DNA of 33,109 nt, from NCBI GenBank assembly GCA_034687125.1, contig JAQGBZ010000551.1:1-33109 (forward strand), in the 5' to 3' direction. The DNA comes from Neelides folsomi (lineage: Eukaryota; Arthropoda; Collembola; Neelipleona; Neelidae). The position numbers and the translations under genes are program-made. Each line of letters opens with the position of its first letter. The stretch's first letter is position 1. Shown piece after piece: positions 10,681 through 21,813 of the stretch. The notes under the pieces were generated by a model. The model did no database searches, was not told the DNA's origin, and was given only the letters and a program-made list of their open reading frames with translations.

Positions 10681-11990
10681 ACGTGCAGACTTCAATTTAT
10701 ATTTTAAATATACTTTTACAATCTTATAACTTATATTATAATATTCGTTATTATAAGTATTAATCATTTTCTTAACTAATTAATTGTTGCGATTTATTTA
10801 TTCACTACAACTTTAAGATTCAATTATTCAGAAAATAAATACATTAAAAACGTTTTTAACACATAATGTTTATGTAATTTAAATACAATGATAACTTATT
10901 AATAAAAAATATTGAAATCTTTTGTTTTACAAAAATCATCCTTTAATTGTCAGTTTGTAGTGTTTATGGCATACCTACTTAAAAATCACATTTAAAAATA
11001 TTATATAAATTACATGATTAATAGTTAATTCTACGTACTAATTGTAGAATATGAATAATACATTTTTAATAAATTAATTCATTCAAATATAATATTTTAA
11101 GGATTTAACCTGTATAACATTACACGGGTGGTTTCATACGTTGTATTATGTTAGTATCATAAAAATTTATTTACCTGTAGTTCAATTATTGCAAATAATT
11201 TTACTTAAATTAAACAGAGACTAGGGCAATAACCATTAGATGATAACCACATTATATTATACATACATAATATACATATGTAAATATAATAAAAATACAT
11301 TTCCCATCATTATTGCTCATAAAAAATGACGAGCAAGTTGTTTGTAAAAAACATGTATAGGTGTTCCATTCAACCCTCGTAAAATGATTAATTGAATGGA
11401 ATAATTTCTTGGGCGTTTTCCTATTTTCATTCAATGAATAAAATGACTAATATATTTCGATGATGATTAATATTTTAATATTATAGAAATCCCATTTACT
11501 CTAAAAAATTAAGTAACGAATACTCACATTAAGTAGATAAAGACTCATTCCGAATTAAACAATTCCCAAAGCTGTTCCCCCTATATTTCGTATTTTGTAT
11601 ATAAAATAGAATAATTACTTATATAATAATAATAATTAAATTAGCATTTAAACATTCGAGGAGTGCGTAATATGAATAAGATCCTTTATATTATCACACC
11701 CAGACAGTTTTTCATTCAATTATACACAGGTAAAATTCAAATTCGAAGAATCAAAGAACGTCATAAATTAGTGACATTAATATTGGAGTAATATAAATAG
11801 TTTGTATGCAAATTAGAGAGTTGACGTTATATTGCATCCTATATAAGGGATAGGATTATACGTTTTTATAAGGATGGTTCATGGGATAAAAAATTTGCAT
11901 AGATTTTTTCGCGTATGCACAATGGAAGTTGGAGGTGTTCCACGAAGAGATATGCAGCGTGTGAGGGAAATGAGGAAAGAATGAACGAGG
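10681..11990. other. 3' UTR of gene A and intergenic DNA
   Basis: No gene was seen. A polyadenylation signal candidate AATAAA lies at 10834-10839, 154 bases after the stop of gene A. The rest is AT-rich sequence up to the promoter of gene B. The minus-strand open frame in 11252-11434 has no recognisable content. Confidence 0.55.
10834..10839 (+). promoter_or_regulatory. Polyadenylation signal candidate for gene A
   Basis: This is the first exact AATAAA found downstream of the stop codon at 10680. The distance is ordinary for a short arthropod 3' UTR. Further AATAAA-like words occur later, so the true cleavage site is uncertain. Confidence 0.45.
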
Positions 11991-12030
11991 TATATAAAAC
12001 CCTTTCACTTCATCCCATCACGAGTCATTC
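11991..12030 (+). promoter_or_regulatory. Core promoter candidate of gene B (TATA plus initiator)
   Basis: TATATAAAAC at 11991-12000 lies in a locally GC-richer block and is followed by TCATTC at 12025-12030, close to the arthropod initiator TCAKTY. The A of the initiator is 34 bases after the T of TATAAAA, an acceptable spacing. The leader to the ATG would be about 290 nt if unspliced. A good donor-like GTGAGT at 12062-12067 leaves room for a leader intron. Confidence 0.5.
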
Positions 12031-12209
12031 TGCAAGTAGCAGCTTTGGCAATCGTAGTTAAGTGAGTTGAGTCGTGGCCGTCAAGAGAAAACAATCTCTT
12101 TGGAGGATCACGCTTGAGTCCCTGTTTACAAAGGGGAGAATCGGAATCCAATCGGTCAACTTGAAATCACTTCCTTACCCTTTGTCATATTGATTTTAAC
12201 AATAAGTGA

Positions 12210-12239
12210 ATGGACGGCAGCAGGTGTCACAGACTTTGA
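12210..12239 (+). other. Short upstream open frame in the leader of gene B
   Basis: An ATG at 12210 opens a nine-codon frame (MDGSRCHRL) ending in TGA at 12237-12239, 77 bases before the main ATG. If the leader is unspliced here it could lower translation of the transporter. If a leader intron removes it, it has no role. Confidence 0.3.
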
Positions 12240-12316
12240 AAACCCCTGACGAACATTTACAGTTTCTCCCTTTATTTCCTATTTTTTATAGTTTAACAAT
12301 TTTGTAAACATTCAGA

Positions 12317-15300
12317 ATGCCGAAATCTCAGAAGTATAGTTTACGCAAAGTGGTAAGAATTTTTTGTTTTTGATTACGCATTGTGCATTTATAAATTATT
12401 TCTAGTCAAGAAAAATGCATATTATTTAAATCCCTTAATAAAATGTAGATGATATAAAACATCAATATTATAAACTTACATATTTTAGACATACATCAGT
12501 AATACTGCAAAAGTTACAACAGTTTATACAAGAAAACAGTAAAAAATATCTAGGGCTAATTTACAAGTGAACAAGTGAGCATCTTATAGAACTTTACATT
12601 GGAACATTGCAAACTTCTATCGACAAATACCAATTATACAATTTTTGTTTCAAGTCTTATTCAGGTTAATTGTAATCCTTGATATGACTCATCATTTTGT
12701 TCACTCGTTGGTTCACTTTCAAACTGATGTTGACCCAACGTTTAATTTTTCGCATATTATATATATTATAATATATTATTTTGGATAATATATAGAGAAA
12801 TTATAAAGGAATAAATTAAACCAATATTCATTCTATTGTATTGGATAATTGTTAAATGTCTTATTTCCTATGATTGCAAGAAAATAAACCACAAGGATGG
12901 AATGGCTGTGTAGAGTATGTAATAATACCATAGAATGTCATGAAATTATTTTACAAGAAAAGCTATCCATATTTCTTTTTTGTGTCTTGAAATAAATGAT
13001 AAATTCGAGACATAAAATCAATGTTAATTCATTGTATCACATCAATATGAAAACCCAATTGCTCAATGAAGTGAATTATATGTATTATATGCTATTAAAC
13101 GTTATAGTTATACATGTATTGCTAACGTGAAACTGCAAGCATTTTGGTCAACCTTTTACCTAGACCTACTTAAATTTCCAATGCGCAAAAATTTGAATGA
13201 GAAGCTCACGGAAGTTTATGCATAGAGCGATAAGAGCTATCTGATTCTTATTGAGCGAAAGAGTGAATGGGAGAATATGGCTTAAGGTCAAAGATCGGCT
13301 CAACTTCTTTTTGGGAGTTAACGAGTTTAAAAGCATGAGAAATTGAGGAGTCGGAAAACAGAAGTTGACTTAGAATCTCATTGACGAATTTTCTTCCTTA
13401 GGAATCAGGCCAAGACAACAAAGCGTTCACCGTCGATTTCGTCGAGCCGATACCCAGAGGAGCTGCCTTCACAAATGGAAAGACCAACAATGGGGCTTTG
13501 GTGTCACAAGTGAGTTTCCTCCGGTTAATTGAAAGATCCAACAGATAAATTCGCACAACTGAATCACTTTGCGCCGCAATACATCAAAGATATGAATTAT
13601 CTAGAAATCGCACCTTTCCTATTCATTTCTAAGTATTTACAACTGGGATGATCATCTCTTTATAATCTCTCCTTGGGAGTCAAACTAAAAACCTCGAATT
13701 CATATAGTATGTAGTACTGCTACTATATGGGTATACTATGTATTAATAGTGACTCTTTTTTAATAAAGCATTAAACTTAAAATTATTAAATATTTTCCCA
13801 CCTCAATTTTAGTTAGCTCAACGATCTTTTATCAAAATAATAAAATAAAGAGTATGCATTTTTTACAAATGCTAAAATAGCAAAGAATTAAAGTTTTCAG
13901 CTAAAGTTTTTTAAACGTAGTTGTTTCACTACGTAGTATGGTATGTACAAAGTTCCAGATCAATGTAAACACAAATTACAAACCCATTGAAAGTAAACTA
14001 TGTTGGACAAACAATGATATTTTTAATTAAAAAAAGATTACTCATATAAATCAACACTATGAAGAGATGTATTTGTTCAGTTACAAATTCTGAGCACATA
14101 TCTCTTTATTTCTGAATTTAAATATTGAAAAATACACATAAAATATTACTCTAAATGTGACACCTACAGATATGTATTATGTATAAAGAACAGAATTGCA
14201 ACTTTTTCATATACTTAATGATAATTAGTCAATCGACATGTTAATTAGTTGTCAAACAATTAAAAAGAATTGTGTTGACGTCATTCCAGGGAAGGAAATG
14301 TCAATTATTAATTTATTAACTATTAATTAATGTGTATTAGAAATGCTCATCTCTAATTTAATGCTTATTTTGATATACCCAATTTTCAAATAATTCTTTT
14401 TTCCAGCCCAAGGATGAACCAAAAGCAGAAGTATGGGGAAGACCAATTGAGTTCCTTCTGTCTTGCATTTCCATGTCGGTTGGTTTGGGGAACGTGTGGC
14501 GGTTTCCGTTTGTGGCTTATGAAAATGGCGGGGGCGCGTTCCTCATCCCTTACTTCATCGTTCTCTTCTGCATCGGCTCCCCGATGTACTTCCTAGAAAT
14601 GGCCATTGGCCAATTTTCTTCCTCGGGACAAGTCAAAGTTTGGCGAATGGTCCCCTTCTTCAAAGGTAGGCAAATTGAGATGAGATGCTTTGTATCATTT
14701 CTATGCAACGATCATTCGATAATTATTGAAACGAGGACATAATGTAAAATGATCCTGGGCTACCTCAAACCCCAATAAATGAAATTGAGCCCCGCAAAAA
14801 GATGACTTTGCACGTCAAGTTTTCAATGCCAATTTCTGATTATAATTAAGAACCATGGTCTAAGCACGTTTATTAAATCATGATGGGAGTTATGTAGCGA
14901 AGGAGCGGAACCAATTAAATTAATTAATGTGCTCTTTTGCTTATTCTCACAGGAATCGGCTATGGCTCAATGATTGGGACTGCGTGCGTCGTTTCATACT
15001 ACTGTTCAATTATGGTATGCACTTTATTTATGAACACTTTTATGGTACATTGTATTTACTTGTAAATCAAAAACCATAAGTTATAACATGTAACTTATTG
15101 TACTTTCTAAATTTTAACAAGTGTGTATCCAGATATTATTAACAATAAGTACAGGTAGAATATAGATGTTATACATATTTCCTATTGTATTTATCACCAA
15201 TCTCTTAATATGTTTACTTAACTTTTACGGCATGCATATTTATTTATATGTTTGCATTTTTGTTTTTCACCTCCATTGCTTGACGCATAAAGAGTCTATT

Positions 15301-18300
15301 ATCTAGAATCTATACTTATAAAATTTGCATCGAACTGTGTAAAGGTGTTTAAATTAGAAGCTTATTTAAATATTGTACTGCTACATTCCCACTACCAATA
15401 TATTTTTTATTCTAATGATAATCACCGTAGGGTTGAAGGAAAGTTCATTGAAGATTTTGTTGACAGGCGATTACGGTATTTTACTTCTTCGCGTCATTCC
15501 AAACAACATTGCCTTGGACGGTCTGCGACGAAAGTTGGGGTGAAGAAGTCAAGTGCTTTGAAAATGGGACTGTTGCCGAATACAATGGGACGAGGAAACC
15601 TATTCCTGAGCTCTACTTCGAGTGAGTAAACAATATTTACCTGTTGGGAGATGAGGAGAACAACAACAAATTCCATATGGCACACTTTCACTGTACACCA
15701 AAACGAATTGGATTTCCAAGCCGTGTTAACATTTTCTATTTCATTCGAAATATTCTTCATCCAATTTTTCAATTTTCTCTCCATGAAATAAATCTAAGTT
15801 CATAGTTGTTCTGTTATTCATGAATACAAAACTTTTAAAGGCAATTTAATTTCTCTCAATGTCAATGCAAATTGTTGGAGAAACACATCGGAAGTTTTTA
15901 ACCACAAAACCTCACAAAAGCCAAATGAACATTGTTTAATTCAGAATAAAATATGCCATATGAATACTTTAAAATGTATATTTTACTTTTACCTTACTTT
16001 ACTTATCTTATAATCTACATATCATTATATAATATGTAGATAAGTATCGGTATGATTGTCAATATAAAGCTGAATTTTTGATTTATTCGTGTATATATAT
16101 ATATATATATATATAACATGTCACACGACGAACTACAATATTATACTAATTAGATATTAAACGAAATATTGTGTATGGTATTATCAAAATCCAATTCTTA
16201 TATTTTAATCTATGGTATAAAAATTATGTTTATCTTGCATTGTATCCTAATTATTATAAAAATTGAATTTCGCTATTCTGAATAAGTCCCTAAGTTTAAA
16301 TTAAATTCTACATATAAATAATATATTTATTATATTATATTGTTATATTATATAATATATTCATAAAATAATAATTATTTGAACTTTAGACTTGAAGTTA
16401 TTAAAAAGAAAGCTAATATTGATGACGGAGTTGGATATCCTGATTGGAGACTCACCCTTTGTCTCCTTTTCTCTTGGTTGGTCATTCTGGGGTCGTTGGT
16501 GAAAGGAGTCAAAAGTTCAGGAAAAGTTGCTTATTTCACTGCCATTTTCCCATACATCGTCCTCTTCATTCTTCTCGTCAGAGGACTGACCCTTGAAGGG
16601 TCATCGACTGGAATTTCTTTATTGTTTAAGCCAGATTTTGAAAAGATTCTAAGCGCTAAGGTTTGTAACAAAATCATTTTTTGAATATGTAATACATAGG
16701 ATATAACAGATATATTACATACCATACAATACAGGTACATTTATTTAAAGAAATACAAAATATTAAAAAACATAAAATGTATTGCTGCACGTTAAATAGA
16801 ATGAATAAGATTATGCGAATAGAGAATTTTTTTTTGACAAATCATTTTTTACTTTTATCTTTATCACAGGTTTGGTACGCTGCAATTGGACAATGCTTCT
16901 TTTCTCTTTCAACTGCGTTTGGTCCTATCATCATGTACTCTTCATATAATCCATTCAAGCATAACTTTGCCAGGTACTTGGTCAATTTTTTCGCATCAGA
17001 TTAATAACTATAAGTATATTATACATCTGTATAACTATAAAATAAATGGTCAATTCGCATTATTTGCGAAATTCACAACTAGCATACCTATAAACGAAAC
17101 AAACCTATACAGGTATACTACAACCTACTACATACTTGTTAGAAATTTAAACACTAGCAATAAATATTTATCCGCAGCATAGAGTTGAGTATACTAACAC
17201 TTAACTCTTTCATTTAGGAATTTGCATTATTATTTATTAGTACACTACACAAATATGTATGTACATCCAACACTGCTCATGAGTATGATATTACATAACA
17301 CTTACCAGGAACCTTTTTTACCCATCTTTCTTGCTATTAACAAATAATAAGAATAGTTATTCATAATACATATAAGCTATTGCTATTAGAATAAGTACAT
17401 GAAAATTATGTATAGAATAGTATATTATTTATAAGTAATAACTATACTTATACCATGCCACGTTGAGGTATGTAAATACCTTCCCAAGGATATATATTAC
17501 CTACATATTATTTGGAATTTAAATATTTTTTATCTTAAATTTTTGAATAATAATAAATCATAATGAATTCGATAAACGAAGTATTTAGATGTATGTACAT
17601 ACAGGTATTTAGTATTAAGATAGAAAAACATTCTCACTACTTGTACATAGAACGTTATGTAAAATTTATGTAATGTTCATTCTATTTTTTGTTAAATATA
17701 ATACCGTTTTTTATTTTAGGGATGCGTTCATTATTAGCATAACAGACACTCTGACGTCGGTCATTGCAAGTGCGACAATCTTCGCTATCATAGGAAACTT
17801 GTCTTATACGTCCGGACAGGACATCAAGACTTTCTTAAGCCGTGGAACCGGTTTGGCCTTTGTCTCCTATCCATTGGCTATTTCTAAATTCGATTATGTT
17901 CCACAGGTAAGCTATTCTTGGAATTCATCTGTAATCATTTTTTAGTAAATCGTAAACTTGATTTCGTACATAATGGAGTGTTTTAACTCTTCATGACATT
18001 GAATACTGATGTCAAATTATGTTTATCAAATAAGTGTGGAATATGTAGACCAATCAATCTAAACTTGAAAGTGGGAATAATTAAGTTAATGAATTCCCTC
18101 ACAGCTCTTTGCCGTCCTCTTCTTCCTCATGATGTTCACATTGGGGGTGGGGAGTGCAACGTCACTTGCAGGAGGAATCATCCGAGTCTTTGCGGATCAA
18201 TTCCCCAAAATAAATAAAACTCTCATCACCTTCATCATCTGCATCTTGGGATTCCTTTCTGGAATTATTTATGTAACTCCTGGAGGTCAACACATTTTGG

Positions 18301-19104
18301 ATCTTGTGGATTTCTTCGGGGCTACATTCGTCATTTATGTCTTTGCCATTCTGGAACTCGTAGGAATTGCTTGGATATACGGAGTTTCAAATATTTGTAG
18401 AGATGTCGAATTTATGCTCAATAAGAGTTTTGGATTATTTTGGATTTACTGGTCAGTGGAAAATTAAAAATAAATTGTATTATATTTTGAAAAGCATTAT
18501 AATTTAATTGGAAATAGCGAGATATGAATTTTAATGCAAAATTTAATTATTATTGATCATTTTTTTATTTACAGGCAAATATGTTGGGGATTCATTATTC
18601 CAGTCATAATGACTTTTATTTTGATCTATGCCCTCATGTTTGAATGGAAATCTCCTGATGTTCCTACTCCAGTTCTTGGTAATTTATTTTAATTATTTAT
18701 TTACAAGGTTAATCACGAATGTTAAAATAATTATATAATTTGATATCTTTTTTAATGTTAGCTGTTGGATGGATTATCACAATATTTGCCCTCCTTTGTT
18801 TTCCAATATTCGGACTTCATGCGATGTTCTCAAGAAAGTCACATAGCTTAAAATCCGTAAGAATGCTAAGAATTATTAATAACATTCTTAATGATATGTT
18901 CTATGTTACTATTACTGAATAGATTACTCCAGTGAATCATGATTTATAATATTACCCAATTTATATGTTTTTCAGAAATTCTGGGAGTCATTTAAGCCAA
19001 CTAGCGATTGGGGTCCAAAAGATCCGCAACTAATGGAAGAATGGAGATCATTCAAAATCAAAGGAACAATTGAAAGATTGAAAAATCTCATAAGCATAAG
19101 ATAG
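12317..19104 (+). CDS. SLC6 sodium-coupled amino acid transporter (gene B), complete, 12 exons
   Basis: Exons: 12317-12352, 13402-13509, 14407-14665, 14953-15014, 15467-15621, 16390-16660, 16870-16973, 17720-17906, 18105-18451, 18575-18678, 18762-18856, 18976-19104. Phases agree throughout and give 618 aa. TM1 carries [12 protein letters not shown] (residues 72-83), again with Gly at the SERT Asp98 position. The extracellular loop 2 Cys pair is 175/185, with NGT sequons at 188 and 195. TM6 is [12 protein letters not shown] (304-315); TM8 starts near 395. The role is Na+-coupled amino acid uptake at the plasma membrane, by family; the substrate is unknown. It is a clear tandem paralogue of gene A with the same intron positions and phases, but three gene A introns are absent. 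Codons in exons 3, 5 and 9 end in G or C much more often than in gene A. In loop 4 it has Thr375 where gene A and the downstream partial copy have Pro. Confidence 0.93.
16092..16115. repeat. (TA)12 microsatellite in intron 5 of gene B
   Basis: Twelve uninterrupted TA units lie in the intron between exons 5 and 6. Such tracts are common in AT-rich introns and probably vary in length between individuals. Confidence 0.9.
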
Positions 19105-20720
19105 TACACCTATACTTATTATTAAGGCCATTTCATGCTGAACTCTCAAGTTCTTATGCGTAATTAATCAAACCATATAGAAGGCTGTCTTAATATGTAT
19201 CGACCCATTACATGTTATGTAAATAGAGTAAAATACAAATATTTCATTAACTATTTGTAAGTACTTCAGGACAAACCTACAAATATTTGGTACGTTTTGT
19301 GTTATTGTATACATTGTTACTGCTTAAATTTATAAAACTACACGTGCATAATTATTGCATATTAGACCATATTTGTATGCACGTGCTTTTGTTTGTTCAG
19401 TTTGCCTCATTTAATTCTGTGAATACAAATAACTTAAAAAAGGTTATTTGTTTGATGAGGTACATTGTATAATATATTATAGTGCATATGATTAAGTATT
19501 CATATGCAATAATATGTATGAAGTTGTTTTAATGTCATTTTTTTTATTAATCTGTATGCAAATCATCGAGTTACAATGTATTTTTTGTTTCAGCATAAAA
19601 ATCTTTAATAGAAAATGACTGAAAGTTAAAAAAAACAATTTTTTGTTATTTGGCATTCTTGTGCCAATGAATATGTAATGGAATGGGAACTGTTTTTATC
19701 AATATTCCAATTAACTACTTATAAATAACCATTTATTAATTAACTGATTAATCATTAGTGTTAGTACATTTTAAAGTCTAATGCCACTATTACCTGTTTT
19801 ACCATTATATAGTACATATAATGTACATACATACATATATATTGTACTAACGTAAATAATGGTATTATTGTCTGTATTTAATTAATTACATTTTAAAATT
19901 TATTGTAAAAATAATATTAAATTAAATTAAGTTGTTGGTAAAATTTTGCATCTTAAATTATGTTAATTTAATTGTTAATTATAATTTATTGTTAATTTGA
20001 AATTGATTGCAATTGAAATTAAAACAACTTGATGCTAACCAATGTTATGAATTATGTGAAATATTTTCAAAGCTAAGTGATTAGTAGCATACTTAAACTT
20101 ATAACGATATAGGACAGCCAATAAAATTCAGATTTGCAACCTAATAAGTTGGCTAAGAACTTGCAACTCTAAAAGAATAAGTCAATCAATGATATATTTA
20201 ATATAGTATTATTAAATTTTTAGTTTAATAAAGTAAAATTTAAAATTACGTAAAATTAATTTTACATCAAAATATTCCTATTCTTGTGATCCTGTAAAAC
20301 GATATTTGTTCAAGATTTAAAAAATTATATCTAATATATGTATATGCTGTTATGATTTTCTAACAGAATAAAAAAATTTCTAATTCTTTTTCAAACATAT
20401 CATCCAAATGATTTTTTATGTACGCTCGTTATATAATACGAGTAACTGCCTATTATAAAACCATGAAATAAAAACTCATATCAAGCTACTAAAGTCATGC
20501 ATATAAAGGTGATCTTTACGAGATTTATGACCTTGTCGGGGGAATAAAAAAATTCGAGTAATTTTCAATATCGTGTATTTAACAATACCCAATTTATACA
20601 TTATACCTAAACATCCATTCTTTATTATTATAAAAAGTGGAAATCATGTTTATGTATACTATGTTAATTTCATATATGACAAATGAGATCAATAATTCAA
20701 GTAGGTATGTTTGATGAATT
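16894..20720 (+). repeat. Segmental duplication, copy 1 (3' half of gene B and downstream)
   Basis: This segment, from inside exon 7 of gene B to about 1.6 kb past its stop, recurs at 21829-25096. The two copies align at a constant offset of 4380 bases from exon 8 onward. Identity is complete from 17916 to 20573. It is lower in exon 8 (14 changes in 187 bases) and at the right edge (12 mismatches in 127 bases, 20574-20700). Intron 7 differs in length (746 against 191 bases). AATAAA candidates at 20120-20125 and 20227-20232 lie in the shared part. Confidence 0.95.
19341..19385. repeat. 10-bp inverted repeat in the 3' region of gene B
   Basis: CACGTGCATA (19341-19350) is repeated in inverted form at 19376-19385, with a 25-base loop. 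It would form a stem in the 3' UTR if transcribed. The same hairpin is present in copy 2 at 23721-23765. A role is not evident; each arm also contains the E-box word CACGTG. Confidence 0.5.
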
Positions 20721-20793
20721 GGTATAATCCAAGAATGTGGGGATATTCAATGATACGAGTATTTTTAATTAAAAAAAGAAAACTCATAAACTC

Positions 20794-20987
20794 TGATCAG
20801 ATAGGGAAGCACACTGAATTAAAATTAACGTATCGCGGAAAGTACTAGATGGAATTCAATGAAATTTTTATGTGATATATATAAGGTAATTATAATTATG
20901 AATTTCATTTATAGGGTCAATACATTGACTAGTTATTAAATGCTGAAGGGTAACTCAAAAATAAGGTGATCAGAAAGGGAAGCACAA
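20794..20987 (+). repeat. Pair of 20-base direct repeats, 173 bases apart
   Basis: TGATCAGATAGGGAAGCACA (20794) recurs as TGATCAGAAAGGGAAGCACA (20967), one mismatch. The second copy lies about 110 bases upstream of the Tc1-like transposase ATG and is preceded by gggtaactcaaaaataagg, which could be a terminal-repeat region of that element. The role is unknown. Confidence 0.6.
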
Positions 20988-21079
20988 ATGCATTTCCATT
21001 CAATTAATCCTTATCAATTTCAACGTTAGCAACCCAAGCTCATAGATTTTAATCTCAAATCGTACCAGTCGAGTTAAAG

Positions 21080-21537
21080 ATGTCGAGAAGAACTTATTTG
21101 ACTGAACGAGAACGAGCACAGATAGACATATTACACAAACAAGGAAGTTCTCAAACAGAAATTTCGAATTTGTTGGGAAGATCGAGAAAAGCTGTTAGTA
21201 ATTCAATTAATTTGGGTGAAAGTTATAATAATTGGAGTAATTATGGTCGGCCGAGAGTTACAAGTGCACGGGACGATCGTCAAATTGCTCATTTGGCTGA
21301 GACAGGGCAATATTCCATTAGAGAAATTCAAAGAGAAATGCCTACTCGTCTTATGGAACAATTCAATCCAGAATCGCTGACGAGTTTCTTGTTTATTCGA
21401 AGAAAAAATGTGAACCAAAATTGACCGAGGATCATATCCAGGGCCGTTTGTTGTATGCGAAAAATCACATGACATGGGACAAAAAATGGAAGAAGACCGT
21501 TTGGAGCGATGAAAAGAAGTTCAACCCGATTTTCTGA
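21080..21537 (+). pseudogene. Tc1-like transposase, N-terminal half only, frame-disrupted
   Basis: From ATG 21080, residues 1-90 resemble the paired-like double helix-turn-helix DNA-binding region of Tc1/Tc3 transposases: L-T-E-R-E-R-A-Q-I, then S-Q-T-E-I-S-N-L-L-G-R-S, a G-R-P-R hook, and R-E-I-Q-R-E-M. After that the frame is disturbed. The catalytic domain resumes in another frame around 21400 with L-L-Y-A-K-N-H..W..W and W-S-D-E-K-K-F-N, which contains the first catalytic Asp. It then stops near 21537, so the later D and E are missing. The element is dead and cut at its 3' end, close to where the copied gene B fragment begins. Confidence 0.8.
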
Positions 21538-21669
21538 AATTACATTTTCACTATGTATTCTGAGGATGAACAGTCACCACGGCGGTCGGTGCCTTGCAGT
21601 GCATAATTAGCCTCTTGCATCTCTAATTAGCTGGATCATATCCCTTATCAAAGCGGAGTGTCGTGTGAT

Positions 21670-21790
21670 ATTAAGTTAGCTTAAGGGAATAAGCCAGCCT
21701 CCTAGAAAGAAACTATCCCGGTTCGAGCTCGGGTCTCTCCAAACTTTTTATCGCACTCTGCGCGAGGAATCCCTCATAGTATTGTAGAAC
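21670..21790 (+). mobile_element. tRNA-derived SINE candidate
   Basis: A D-arm-like hairpin (stem 21679-21682 with 21691-21694, 8-base loop) and a perfect T-arm (5-bp stem 21717-21721 with 21729-21733, loop TTCGAGC) are separated exactly as in a tRNA. A box-A-like TAGCTTAAGGG and a box-B-like GGTTCGAGCTC therefore fall in tRNA order, and a T5 pol III stop is at 21745-21749. The acceptor and anticodon stems do not pair, so it is not a working tRNA gene. The block is more GC-rich than its surroundings, as imported repeats often are. The boundaries are not defined; similarly GC-rich, unexplained sequence extends left to about 21545. Confidence 0.45.
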
Positions 21791-21813
21791 ATAAAATAAT
21801 AAGTATATTGCAG

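Noticed and set aside
15494..15784. 96-codon frame on the minus strand
   Set aside because: It lies antisense over exon 5 of gene B and the next intron; it is a shadow of the coding exon.
16886..17182. 98-codon frame overlapping exon 7 of gene B
   Set aside because: It is out of frame with the transporter and mostly intronic; the in-frame reading encodes conserved TM6.
19287..19472. 61-codon frame after gene B, repeated at 23667-23852
   Set aside because: It occurs twice only because it lies in the duplicated identical tract; it looks like 3' UTR and has no known motif.
21670..21741. A functional tRNA gene
   Set aside because: The acceptor and anticodon stems do not pair, so only a tRNA-derived repeat is supported.
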